Program-made: the position numbers and the translations under genes
Notes under the pieces: generated by a model
Told to the model about the DNA's origin: nothing
What the model saw: only the letters and a program-made list of their open reading frames with translations
The model's database searches: none
Shown: in pieces, positions 1 to 6,304 of the stretch
Layout of the letters: every line of letters begins with the position of its first letter
Numbering within the stretch: the first letter of the stretch is position 1
Assembly: GCA_020431745.1 (NCBI GenBank)
Contig: JAGQHR010000205.1
Coordinates: forward strand, 1 to 6,305
Length of the DNA: 6,305 nucleotides
Source: Candidatus Eiseniibacteriota bacterium
GTDB lineage: Bacteria > Eisenbacteria > RBG-16-71-46 > CAIMUX01
Direction of reading: 5' to 3'

Positions 1-1
1 G

Positions 2-1981
2 GCTACGTACTGGCTCACCCGCAGTCACTACGACGAGTACGAGGTCGTCGTCTACGGCAAGGAAGAGGAACGGGAAGTCACGCGGCAGAGCCTCACGACT
101 CGGGAGGTCGAACGGTTGCCCGGATTCGGAGGGGACGTCGTCAAGACCGTCCAGGCGCTTCCCGGAGTCGCCCGACCGTCGCTCTCGGATCCGGGCGCGG
201 TCATCGTCCGCGGCTCCGGAAACTACGACACACGCTTCTTCCTCGACGGCATCGACATCCCGCTCCTCTTCCACTTCGGCGGAGTCAAGTCGACCTACAA
301 CTCGCTCTCACTCGGTGGAGTCGACCTTTATCCCGGCGGCTACGGCGCCCGATTCGGCGGAGCGATCGGCGGGATCGTGGAGCTCCAGAGCCGTCCGGCG
401 CGCTCGGACCGATGGAATCGGGTCGTCGATGCCAGCCTGCTCGATGCATCTTTCCACGCCGAGGGGCCACTCGGGAACGGGTGGGGACTGATGGTCACGG
501 GCCGCCGCAGCTTCGTCGGCGAGCTCGCGAAAGCAGCGCTCTCGAGCGTTCCCGATCTCGACATCGCAATCGCCCCGTACTACTGGGACGGTGCCGTCCG
601 GTTGGATCGCCGGCTCCGAAACGGTGGCCAGCTCTTCTTCACGGCCTTCGCCTCGGGCGACCGGACCGAGATCATCGTCCCCGGAGAGCGCATCGGAAGC
701 CCGGAGGTGGACGAGGCCGTCAACGCGATCGAGACCGAGACCGTCTTCTCCCGATTCATCCTCGGGTGGGATCAGTCGCTGGGGTTGCGGACCCGTAACA
801 GCCTGCGCGCCGCCGTCGGAGGATTCCGCAACGACGGCCATTTCTTCGGCGAGTTCTCGTACTCGGTGCGCAACCCTCTCTACCAGGTCCGGGAGGAGCT
901 TTCGCATCAGTTCGCGGATCGCGTGACCGGGGCCGTCGGTTTCGATCTCTCGGCGTGGGCCCCCGTCGAGTATCGCGTGACCGCCGCCGGTTGGCCGACG
1001 ACCGTCCAGAAGACCGACTTCGGCGATCTGGGCGTGTTCACTTCCTGGAGCTACCGAGCCACCAGCAGACTCCAGTTGACCCCGGGTCTCCGCTACGACT
1101 ACTACCCGGAGCTCGATGAGGCCGATGTGAGCGAGAGACTCGCCGCCCGCTACCGTCTCGGCGGAGGACACACCCTCACCTCGTCCGTCGGCACCTACAA
1201 TCAAACGCCCCAACCCAGCGGACAGGCGACCGATCCGGTCTACGGCAACCCGAACCTCCCGACGACGAAGGCGATGCACACGACGCTAGGAGACGAGTGG
1301 TCCTTGGACGATCGCCGCAGCCTGGAGGTCGAGGCGTACTACAACCGCCAGTGGGATGTCCCCGTCATGACCGATAGCCTCGATCTGAACTTCCTCTCCG
1401 ACGCGGAAGCCCGGATGTACGGCGTCGAGGTCGTCCTCCGACAGGAATCGACCGGACGATTCTTCGGTTGGCTCTCGTACGGCCTTTCCCGCAGCGAGCG
1501 GAAGTTCCAGCGGCGACCCGAGGAAACGGCGTATCAGGAGCTGGCCGACTCCGGCTCTCCGTGGGACCCGAATCAATGGGTGCCCCACGCGTTCGACCAG
1601 ACGCACCACTTCGAAGCCGTCGGTTCGTGGGATTGGGGCAACAACGTGTCGACGGGATGCCGTCTGCAATACGTCACCGGCAACCCGACGACCCCGTACC
1701 GCGAGGGTGCGGTTCGCTACGACGCCGACACCGGCGAGTATCTGCCCGTCCTCGGACGCTACCTCTCGACCCGCATGGATCCGTTCTTCCGGGTCGACGT
1801 GCGGGTGGACAAGAAGTTCATCCGACGGAGCTCGATCTGGTCCGTCTACCTGGACCTCCAGAACGCGAACTACCCGATCTACAACGCACCGGAAGGCTAC
1901 ACCTACAACTACGATTATTCGAAGCGGAAGTCCTACGGCTGGATCCCCATGCCATCGGTCGGCATCCGCGCGGAGTTCTGA
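2..1981 (+). CDS. TonB-dependent outer-membrane receptor (5' end cut off by the window)
   Basis: This is an outer-membrane beta-barrel receptor that would import an unknown ligand using TonB-ExbB-ExbD energy. The frame is open through the left edge. 659 residues are visible, so the TTG at 116 is not the true start. Near the visible start, YEVVVYG (residues 13-19) looks like a TonB box. The plug follows, with LPGFGGDVVKTVQALPGVAR (39-58), VRGS near 69, LDGIDIP near 81 and YPGGYGARFGGAIGGIVEL (110-128). The rest (about 135-659) has alternating aromatic-rich strands of a barrel and ends in Phe, the usual BAM-recognised C-terminus. The missing N-terminus should carry a signal peptide and probably a carboxypeptidase-regulatory-like domain, since ATYWLTRSHYDEYEVVVYG resembles the end of that region in related receptors. 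The plug subtype resembles myxobacterial and other non-Bacteroidota receptors. The substrate cannot be told from sequence. The downstream lipoprotein gene follows after 2 nt, so the two are almost certainly cotranscribed. Confidence 0.95.
   Translation, partial: ATYWLTRSHYDEYEVVVYGKEEEREVTRQSLTTREVERLPGFGGDVVKTVQALPGVARPSLSDPGAVIVRGSGNYDTRFFLDGIDIPLLFHFGGVKSTYNSLSLGGVDLYPGGYGARFGGAIGGIVELQSRPARSDRWNRVVDASLLDASFHAEGPLGNGWGLMVTGRRSFVGELAKAALSSVPDLDIAIAPYYWDGAVRLDRRLRNGGQLFFTAFASGDRTEIIVPGERIGSPEVDEAVNAIETETVFSRFILGWDQSLGLRTRNSLRAAVGGFRNDGHFFGEFSYSVRNPLYQVREELSHQFADRVTGAVGFDLSAWAPVEYRVTAAGWPTTVQKTDFGDLGVFTSWSYRATSRLQLTPGLRYDYYPELDEADVSERLAARYRLGGGHTLTSSVGTYNQTPQPSGQATDPVYGNPNLPTTKAMHTTLGDEWSLDDRRSLEVEAYYNRQWDVPVMTDSLDLNFLSDAEARMYGVEVVLRQESTGRFFGWLSYGLSRSERKFQRRPEETAYQELADSGSPWDPNQWVPHAFDQTHHFEAVGSWDWGNNVSTGCRLQYVTGNPTTPYREGAVRYDADTGEYLPVLGRYLSTRMDPFFRVDVRVDKKFIRRSSIWSVYLDLQNANYPIYNAPEGYTYNYDYSKRKSYGWIPMPSVGIRAEF
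1972..1975 (+). promoter_or_regulatory. Ribosome binding site of the lipoprotein gene, inside the receptor gene
   Basis: GGAG lies 8 nt before the ATG at 1984, within the last codons of the receptor gene. It fixes the lipoprotein start at 1984 although the same frame stays open far upstream. Its position, with the receptor stop only 2 nt before the ATG, suggests translational coupling. Confidence 0.65.
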
Positions 1982-1983
1982 TC

Positions 1984-3192
1984 ATGAACAACGACTTTTC
2001 GAACTGGATGCGTCGTTCGGACCGACTTCGGCTGTCCCGGCTTGCTTCGGCCCTGGCCATGGGCGCCCTCGCCAGCGCGGTTCTCAGCGGATGCGCGAAC
2101 GATTTCGCGGGAGAAGAGATGCGCCTCGGCGAAGAAGACAAGATTCGGGTGCTGGGCATGGTCATCGAGCCACCCGAAGCCGCCCCGGGTGAGGCGGTGG
2201 AGGTCACCCTCCACTGGTATGATCCCCGACCCGCATCGACCCGGATCGACTGGACCGTGGCGCTGGAGTACGACGCCGGCAACTACGGCGTCGACCCGGT
2301 CGAGCGTCACTACGTGGACCTCAGCGGCAGCGAAGTTCCGAACTCGACGGCCGATGAAGGCGATGGCTTCTACTCGCAGTCGTTCTCCTTCCTGGTGCCG
2401 GACTCCGTGCTCGTCTGGTCCCCGGCGGTCGCGACGCTGATGCAGGCGGATGAGGTGGCGGACTACGCCAGTGAGCTCGCGAAGTGGGCCGAGCCGACGC
2501 CGGCGGGGTGGAACGGCTTCTTTGCGGCCCTCGACGCCGCGTACCTGGATTCGCTCGACGACGAAAGCGCTTCACTCATTCGATCGCTCGCCGACCTCTT
2601 CGCCGCGCAGATCCGCTTTCACGCCCGGCTGGAGCACGGAAGCACGGTCGACGCGGCGCGGGCGCTGACCGTCCGGTACAGCTCCGCGCTCGGCTCGGAG
2701 AATGTGAACGAGAACACCCAGGTCTCGTCGCTCTTTCTGGTCGGCATTCCCCACGACGACGTCGTCTGGAGCGAACGAGACGAGTACGAAGGCGAAATGG
2801 AGTGGACACCGATCGCGCTCGACGACGAGGTGCACGCGCGTGTGAGCGTGGCGCTGCAGGAGAGCTGGACCTACTACCTGGTTTGCGACGGGCTCACCCA
2901 GACCTACCGGTCGCCCTACTTCACCGGGGAAGTTCTCGAGGAGCTGATGCGCTATCGCTGGTTCCGTTTCCGCGCTGCGGATCCCACCAGCGACCAGCCG
3001 TTCTTCGTGACGGACGACGGGAACGACGCCGACGTCTACGACCTGGACGAGGCCGTCCGGATCGAACCGTCGACCGGGGAGCGCTATCGGATCTGCGTCG
3101 TCCTGAGGGATGAGCGTCCCGAGTGGCTTCGGTACCAGGCGACTCCGGGGCAGCGCGTGGTGCTGACCGATATCGACTTCGAACCCCGCTAG
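1984..3192 (+). CDS. Outer-membrane lipoprotein, partner of the TonB-dependent receptor
   Basis: This 402-residue predicted lipoprotein has no assigned function. Its N-terminus has a basic stretch (RRSDRLRLSR), a hydrophobic run and the lipobox LSGC, with Cys37 as the lipidated residue. Position +2 is Ala, which by the Lol rule points to the outer membrane. Residues about 54-95 (RVLGMVIEPPEAAPGEAVEV onward) resemble the first strands of an Ig-like domain found at the start of many myxobacterial-type lipoproteins. The C-terminal motif CVVLRDERPEW (371-381) resembles the closing strand of the same group. The middle is acidic and helical (LAKWAEP, LADLFAAQIRF). Cys301 and Cys371 are the only other cysteines and could form a disulfide. 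The frame is open back to 1468, but the lipobox and GGAG support ATG 1984. I infer it is a surface accessory of the receptor, analogous to SusD or DUF4249 partners in Bacteroidota but with no visible homology to them. Confidence 0.85.
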   Translation: MNNDFSNWMRRSDRLRLSRLASALAMGALASAVLSGCANDFAGEEMRLGEEDKIRVLGMVIEPPEAAPGEAVEVTLHWYDPRPASTRIDWTVALEYDAGNYGVDPVERHYVDLSGSEVPNSTADEGDGFYSQSFSFLVPDSVLVWSPAVATLMQADEVADYASELAKWAEPTPAGWNGFFAALDAAYLDSLDDESASLIRSLADLFAAQIRFHARLEHGSTVDAARALTVRYSSALGSENVNENTQVSSLFLVGIPHDDVVWSERDEYEGEMEWTPIALDDEVHARVSVALQESWTYYLVCDGLTQTYRSPYFTGEVLEELMRYRWFRFRAADPTSDQPFFVTDDGNDADVYDLDEAVRIEPSTGERYRICVVLRDERPEWLRYQATPGQRVVLTDIDFEPR

Positions 3193-4274
3193 CGCGGTAC
3201 GAACCAGTTCCCCTCCGGAACGAAGCGCATCCCTTCCTCGCCGGGGTCGCCACTGAAGGCCGCCTTGAAGAACTGGAAGAGCTCCGCATTCCTCGCGGCC
3301 GGCTCGGCGAAGGGCGTGTGCGAGCTCTTGACCCAGGACGCGTCGGTGAGATTCACATAGCGTGCGTTCCGGCTGTTCAGATTGCGCGTGAAGTGCCCCA
3401 GGCGCGCCAGCTGCTCGGACCCCGACTTCATCCGGGAGGCCCGCAGAGCGAAGTCGTGCTCGTTGATCGTGATGAAGAGGCGCCTCCGAAAGCGGATGGC
3501 GTCCACCCACAGCTCGTGATCGAGGTTGTTGGTGTCCGCCTGGCAGAGGACCACGTTGTCGAAGACCAGCTCGTTGCCCTCCGTGACCGTGCTCTTCAGC
3601 ATCTGCTTCAGCAGATAATTCCCCATGCTGTGGAACATCGCGTTGACGGTGAACGGGCACTCCGCCTCGAGTAGCTTGGCATAGAGCGCATCCCGCGCGC
3701 TCGGATTGTCCGGGTGTTTCGCCGTCGCCTGTTCGAGGAGCTTGTGCTGGTGCGCATCGGTGATCATCGTCAGGTACTCACGCATCTTCTTGAGTGTGCG
3801 TTCCAACGCCCCGGTGGAAGCACGAGCATCCCGCTTGTCCGACTTGTAGCTGGCCACCCCACTCACTTTGCCCCCACCGTTGGCCGGCCAGGAGAACGCG
3901 AGAACCTCGACGCCGTAGCGATCCGCCAGATCGGTAGCCCGTTTGACGACGTCTTCCAAATCGTTGTTGAACCCGTGGACGAAAAAGAGCACGTGCCGCC
4001 TGGCCTTCCGTGCCTTCGCCACCAGATCGCATGCGACCTTGAGGCTCGCGTACTGCGTCTGCGCCGGATCGAGAGGAAGGTGGAAACCTTTGATGAGCTG
4101 GGAAGCCTCCTGCTTCTTCAGCTCGTCTTCGAGAACGGAGACCGACCACCCCTTGCCCCGGGGAGTCACCTCGACGAGGCGCAGCTCGTGCGGGCCCGCG
4201 GCGTTGGGACGCTTTCCGATCTGATCGAGACCGGTCTTGCCGGTGAGAATCTCGCGATTGGTCACGACGTACAT
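3189..4274 (-). CDS. Serine alpha/beta hydrolase, DUF900-like
   Basis: This is a 361-residue probable esterase or lipase-type hydrolase with no signal peptide, so it is likely cytoplasmic. Visible landmarks of the fold are strand and oxyanion loop VLFFVHGFNN (95-104), AFSWPANGG (126-134), nucleophile elbow FHSMGN with Ser216, probable acid Asp247 in CQAD, and probable catalytic His319 in SSHT. The HGFNN and HSMGN pair is typical of the DUF900 (PF05990) group. About 90 residues precede the core, including MYVVTNREIL and a GPHELRLVEV segment, which look like a family-specific N-terminal region. ATG at 4274 is chosen over GTG at 4277 because AAGGAGG then sits 5 nt away instead of 2. The substrate is unknown. 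The gene runs the same way as ku but lies more than 400 bases past it. Its stop overlaps that of the convergent lipoprotein gene by 4 nt. The family assignment is fairly sure; the role is not known. Confidence 0.85.
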   Translation of the reverse strand: MYVVTNREILTGKTGLDQIGKRPNAAGPHELRLVEVTPRGKGWSVSVLEDELKKQEASQLIKGFHLPLDPAQTQYASLKVACDLVAKARKARRHVLFFVHGFNNDLEDVVKRATDLADRYGVEVLAFSWPANGGGKVSGVASYKSDKRDARASTGALERTLKKMREYLTMITDAHQHKLLEQATAKHPDNPSARDALYAKLLEAECPFTVNAMFHSMGNYLLKQMLKSTVTEGNELVFDNVVLCQADTNNLDHELWVDAIRFRRRLFITINEHDFALRASRMKSGSEQLARLGHFTRNLNSRNARYVNLTDASWVKSSHTPFAEPAARNAELFQFFKAAFSGDPGEEGMRFVPEGNWFVPR

Positions 4275-4279
4275 CACGC

Positions 4280-4286
4280 CCTCCTT
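4280..4286 (-). promoter_or_regulatory. Strong ribosome binding site of the hydrolase gene
   Basis: The minus strand reads AAGGAGG, a near-perfect anti-16S match, 5 nt before ATG 4274 and only 2 nt before GTG 4277. Spacing therefore favours the ATG. A TAA stop (4285-4287) of an upstream reading frame overlaps this site, an arrangement often seen between coupled genes. Confidence 0.75.
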
Positions 4287-4462
4287 AGGAATCCATGAGC
4301 TTCTTGGCCAGATAGATCAGTAGGTGTCGCCGAGGAGCACCCCGACTGTGGGCGGACCTGCCAGGCTCGCCTGAGGCGTCAGCACCCAGAGCAGAATCGC
4401 CAGCCACCACGGTCGTGGCGGCCGGGCGTATCTCGGGCGGCGGACTCGAGATGTTCGGACAT
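4285..4462 (-). pseudogene. Possible small membrane-peptide gene in broken frames
   Basis: Three consecutive minus-strand frames each look briefly coding, with G/C-rich third positions. From ATG 4462 one frame reads MSEHLESAARDTPGRHDRGG. A second frame then carries a signal- or membrane-like run, WWLAILLWVLTPQASLAG, and ends GVLLGDTY-stop at 4317. A third reads LIYLAKKLMDS and stops with TAA inside the hydrolase ribosome binding site. Two single-base indels would join them into a peptide of roughly 60 residues with one hydrophobic segment. It could be a decayed gene, sequencing errors, or chance in GC-rich DNA. I recognise no family. The site before ATG 4462 is weak. Confidence 0.2.
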
Positions 4463-4528
4463 GGAGAATAGGCCTTCGGGCCAACTTCGGGCAGACGACG
4501 GCAGAAAGGACCATCGCACGATCCTCCA

Positions 4529-4562
4529 TCCGTATCCGGAGGCGTTGCGGCATGGATACGGA
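4529..4562. repeat. Inverted repeat, 9-bp perfect arms
   Basis: TCCGTATCC (4529-4537) and GGATACGGA (4554-4562) are perfect reverse complements around a 16-nt loop. No T-run follows on either strand, so it is not a standard intrinsic terminator. It lies about 140 nt beyond the ku stop and about 255 nt before the hydrolase start. It could be an RNA hairpin or an operator; nothing in the sequence decides which. Confidence 0.45.
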
Positions 4563-4663
4563 CAAAAGGCGGCGCTTGGCGTCCCCGGCCGAGACTCAGG
4601 AGCGAAGGTCCGGCGCCGCCCATGCATTGTGCGGTTGGCCCGGAAACGATGCTACACGACTTG

Positions 4664-4685
4664 CCCGCGTGGATTCCACCCCGGG
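4664..4685 (-). terminator. Imperfect hairpin just after ku, possible terminator
   Basis: About 15 nt past the ku stop the minus strand can fold. An inner GTGG/CCAC stem with a 3-nt loop (inside the odd palindrome GTGGATTCCAC at 4669-4679) is extended by a G-C pair and CCC/GGG across small mismatches. No U-tract follows, so it would be a weak or factor-assisted terminator, or a 3'-end stabilising hairpin. Confidence 0.3.
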
Positions 4686-4699
4686 TGCATAGGGACCGC

Positions 4700-5626
4700 T
4701 CAGCCGCTCTTCTTCTTGCGTGCGCCGCGTCGCTCGGTGGTGCTCGGCGCCATCTTGGCCTCGGCCTCCTCGGATGCCTTCTTGGCCCGGCTCTTCTTCG
4801 GTTGGAGGGGCTCGACCGTCGCCTCCTCCGTGGAACCGGACCCGCCGCGCGCATTCGCGATGCTGGCCTTGAGCGCTTCCATGAGGTTGATGATCTGCGG
4901 CTCCTCCGGACGCGCGACCTCGACGATTTCCTTGCCCTCGACTTTGAGCTGGATGAGCTCGGTCAGCTTCTCAACGTAGTCATCCTTGTACTCCGAGAAC
5001 TCGAAACCCTGGATGACGGACGCATCGATGAGCGTCTTGGTCAGCTTCATCTCTTCCGGAGTGAGCTTGGGCTCGGTGACCTCGTCCTTGAAGGCCGTGC
5101 TCGACTTCACCTTCTCGGCATGGCTCAGGATCGTCATCGCCATCAGGTCGTCGTAGCACCGGAGGAGGATGAGCTGGGCCTTGCCCGACAGGATGATCTG
5201 ACCGAAGGCGACGAAGCCTTCTTCCACCATCCCCTTGAGCAGGAGCGCATACGGCTTCTGCCCGACCGGTCCGTCGGGCACGAGGTAATAGGTGCGTCCC
5301 GAGTAGAAGATCGCGTCGAGCTTGTCCTCGGGAATGAATCCGAGGATCTCGATCGACTTGTCCCCCTGCTGCCGCAGCTTCTGGACTTCGTCGGGATCGA
5401 TGACGACGTATTGTCCCTTGGCGAACTCATAGCCGCTGACGATCTCGTCGTTGTTGATCTCGCCGTGGACGGGACAGGTCTTGACGTACTTGACCCGGTT
5501 CTTGCATTCCTCGTGGAGCTGATTGAGGTGGATCTCCGCGCCGCTGTTGTTGGCGGTGTATGCCTTCACAGGAACCGAGACCAGGCTCAGCTTGACGAAG
5601 CCCTTCCAACTCGAACGTGGGGCCAT
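4700..5626 (-). CDS. ku: Ku, DNA-end-binding protein of bacterial non-homologous end joining
   Basis: Bacterial Ku forms a homodimeric ring that threads onto double-strand break ends and recruits the ligase LigD. The 308-residue product starts MAPRSSWKGFVKLSLVSVPV, the classic Ku opening strand. Other family marks are HEECKNRVKYVKTCPVHGEI (38-57, Cys41 and Cys51), EIVSGYEFAKGQYVVIDPDE (61-80), YYLVPDG (113-119), KPYALL (124-129) and the closing core helix INLMEALKAS (246-255). From about 257 a low-complexity tail carries two basic clusters, KKSRAKK (277-283) and RRGARKKK (299-306). Such tails are known to tune DNA binding in other bacterial Ku proteins. The length fits the usual 270-310 range, so the protein looks intact. 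GAGGAG lies 6 nt before the ATG. No ligD gene is adjacent in the window; neighbours are an unrelated secreted-protein gene and a hydrolase gene. The antisense frame is open for over 400 codons, but the Ku motifs make the coding strand certain. Confidence 0.97.
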   Translation of the reverse strand: MAPRSSWKGFVKLSLVSVPVKAYTANNSGAEIHLNQLHEECKNRVKYVKTCPVHGEINNDEIVSGYEFAKGQYVVIDPDEVQKLRQQGDKSIEILGFIPEDKLDAIFYSGRTYYLVPDGPVGQKPYALLLKGMVEEGFVAFGQIILSGKAQLILLRCYDDLMAMTILSHAEKVKSSTAFKDEVTEPKLTPEEMKLTKTLIDASVIQGFEFSEYKDDYVEKLTELIQLKVEGKEIVEVARPEEPQIINLMEALKASIANARGGSGSTEEATVEPLQPKKSRAKKASEEAEAKMAPSTTERRGARKKKSG

Positions 5627-5632
5627 TGCTTT

Positions 5633-5638
5633 CTCCTC
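5633..5638 (-). promoter_or_regulatory. Ribosome binding site of ku
   Basis: The minus strand reads GAGGAG 6 nt before the ku ATG at 5626. With the canonical Ku N-terminus this fixes the start. Confidence 0.7.
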
Positions 5639-5681
5639 GCCGACACGCCGGACTGCTCATCTCCGGCGCGAACGCGAAACC

Positions 5682-5710
5682 AATTCGAAACGATCGATCT
5701 CGAGACGAAT
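5682..5710. promoter_or_regulatory. Cluster of short palindromes upstream of ku
   Basis: Within 29 bases, about 55-85 nt upstream of the ku ATG, lie TTCGAA (5684-5689), GATCGATC (5692-5699) and TCTCGAGA (5698-5705), enclosed by ATTCG/CGAAT arms (5683-5687 and 5706-5710). The 222-base gap must hold any ku promoter, so this could be an operator. I could not identify -10/-35 boxes or a known binding-site consensus. Short palindromes rich in CG also arise by chance. Confidence 0.25.
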
Positions 5711-5848
5711 CGACCGCCAGCCCTCCCGGCCTCGCGCGGGGAGGTTCCTGGGGTATCGGACCCGGCAACCCGTTCCTTCAACTTTGGAGGTCCGCGCGCG
5801 TCAGGTCAAGCCGCCCGGCTGCGAGGTGGAACGGCTCCGCGATGCGGC

Positions 5849-6304
5849 TCAGCGACCGAACCGCAACTTGATCTCCCCCCAGGAGGACGAGAGCACCGGA
5901 TCGACCCGGGAGAAGAAGATCGTCAGTGTCGGGCGGTTCGCCGGCTCCTCATTCTCACGTGAGTCGATCCGCCGCGCGGTCGTGGGCTCCGTTTCGTCCC
6001 CGAGGATGATCCAGCCCAGGGCATCCGTCGGTTCGTCCGCCCACGCTTGCACGTCGGCACGCAGGCCCTCCGACTGGACGGAATAAGAACCGACCCCGGT
6101 AGTGGCGACGCTGGCACTGGCGGCTTCGATGAAGTCGCCGCCGGGAGTAGCCCAGAGCTGGTCGGGGCTGCTGATGCGGGTGTTTACCAGGTCGAGCTTG
6201 AAGTCGGTAATCCGCTTCATGGACTCCAGCACCGAGACGATGTCCTCGGGGTCGTCCAGCAGCAGGTTGAGATCGCCCACGTCCACCAGGCCGCTGGCAT
6301 CCGA
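5849..6304 (-). CDS. C-terminal part of a secreted/surface protein: dockerin-like loop plus DNRLRE-type domain end (5' end cut off)
   Basis: The frame is open through the right edge, so the GTG at 6286 is not the true start; 151 residues are visible. At the edge, SDASGLVDVGDLNLLL (1-16) fits positions 2-12 of an EF-hand or dockerin calcium loop (D3, S5, G6, V8, D9, D12), with position 1 off the window. Residues 51-131 match the second half of DNRLRE-type domains: WATPGGDF (51-58), GVGSYSV (70-76), ADVQAWADEP (83-92), GWIILGDE (97-104), RRIDSREN (111-118) and RPTLTIFF (124-131). Such domains occur in large secreted proteins, and these proteins are usually extracellular. The protein ends SSSWGEIKLRFGR. 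Residues about 17-50 match nothing I know, and the usual first half of the domain is not seen. No function can be given beyond a structural or adhesive surface role, which is inference. It is transcribed toward ku but ends 222 bases before it. Confidence 0.8.
   Translation of the reverse strand, partial: SDASGLVDVGDLNLLLDDPEDIVSVLESMKRITDFKLDLVNTRISSPDQLWATPGGDFIEAASASVATTGVGSYSVQSEGLRADVQAWADEPTDALGWIILGDETEPTTARRIDSRENEEPANRPTLTIFFSRVDPVLSSSWGEIKLRFGR

Larger units (their letters stand above)
4275..4699. other. Gap between ku and the hydrolase gene, without a convincing intact gene
   Basis: About 425 bases separate the ku stop from the hydrolase start. The stretch contains the hydrolase ribosome binding site, a possible broken small membrane-peptide frame (4285-4462), a 9-bp inverted repeat (4529-4562), a 4-bp GGCC stem closed by a TTCG tetraloop on the plus strand (about 4471-4482) and an imperfect hairpin next to ku (4664-4685). 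I see no tRNA, no CRISPR-like repeat array and no insertion-sequence ends. A hydrolase promoter must lie here unless ku transcription reads through, but I could not pick out clear -35/-10 boxes. Confidence 0.6.

Noticed and set aside
308..1279. 323-codon open frame on the minus strand inside the receptor gene
   Set aside because: It is a shadow of the receptor. Composition is low-complexity Arg/Glu/Gly/Val, with no family resemblance.
1468..1983. Upstream extension of the lipoprotein frame
   Set aside because: It overlaps the receptor barrel and reads as Arg/Pro-rich shadow sequence. The lipobox at residue 37 from ATG 1984 and the GGAG site require the later start.
2572..3660. 362-codon open frame on the minus strand across the lipoprotein and hydrolase genes
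   Set aside because: It overlaps two better-supported genes and shows no recognisable domain or good ribosome binding site.
4471..4482. GGCC-TTCG-GGCC tetraloop hairpin
   Set aside because: Only four base pairs on the plus strand, where no gene ends nearby. It is noted in the gap description but not called as a terminator.
4461..4979. 172-codon plus-strand frame in the ku-hydrolase gap
   Set aside because: Half of it is antisense to ku. No ribosome binding site or domain is visible, and the composition is that of a shadow frame.
5809..5822. AGCC/GGCT stem downstream of the DNRLRE gene as a terminator
   Set aside because: The stem is only 4 bp with no following U-tract, too weak to call.
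4622..5962. 446-codon open frame on the plus strand
   Set aside because: It runs antisense to ku and on into the DNRLRE gene. Its translation is Leu/Arg/Asp-rich mirror sequence with no domain, while ku motifs on the other strand are unmistakable. Long antisense frames are common in GC-rich DNA.
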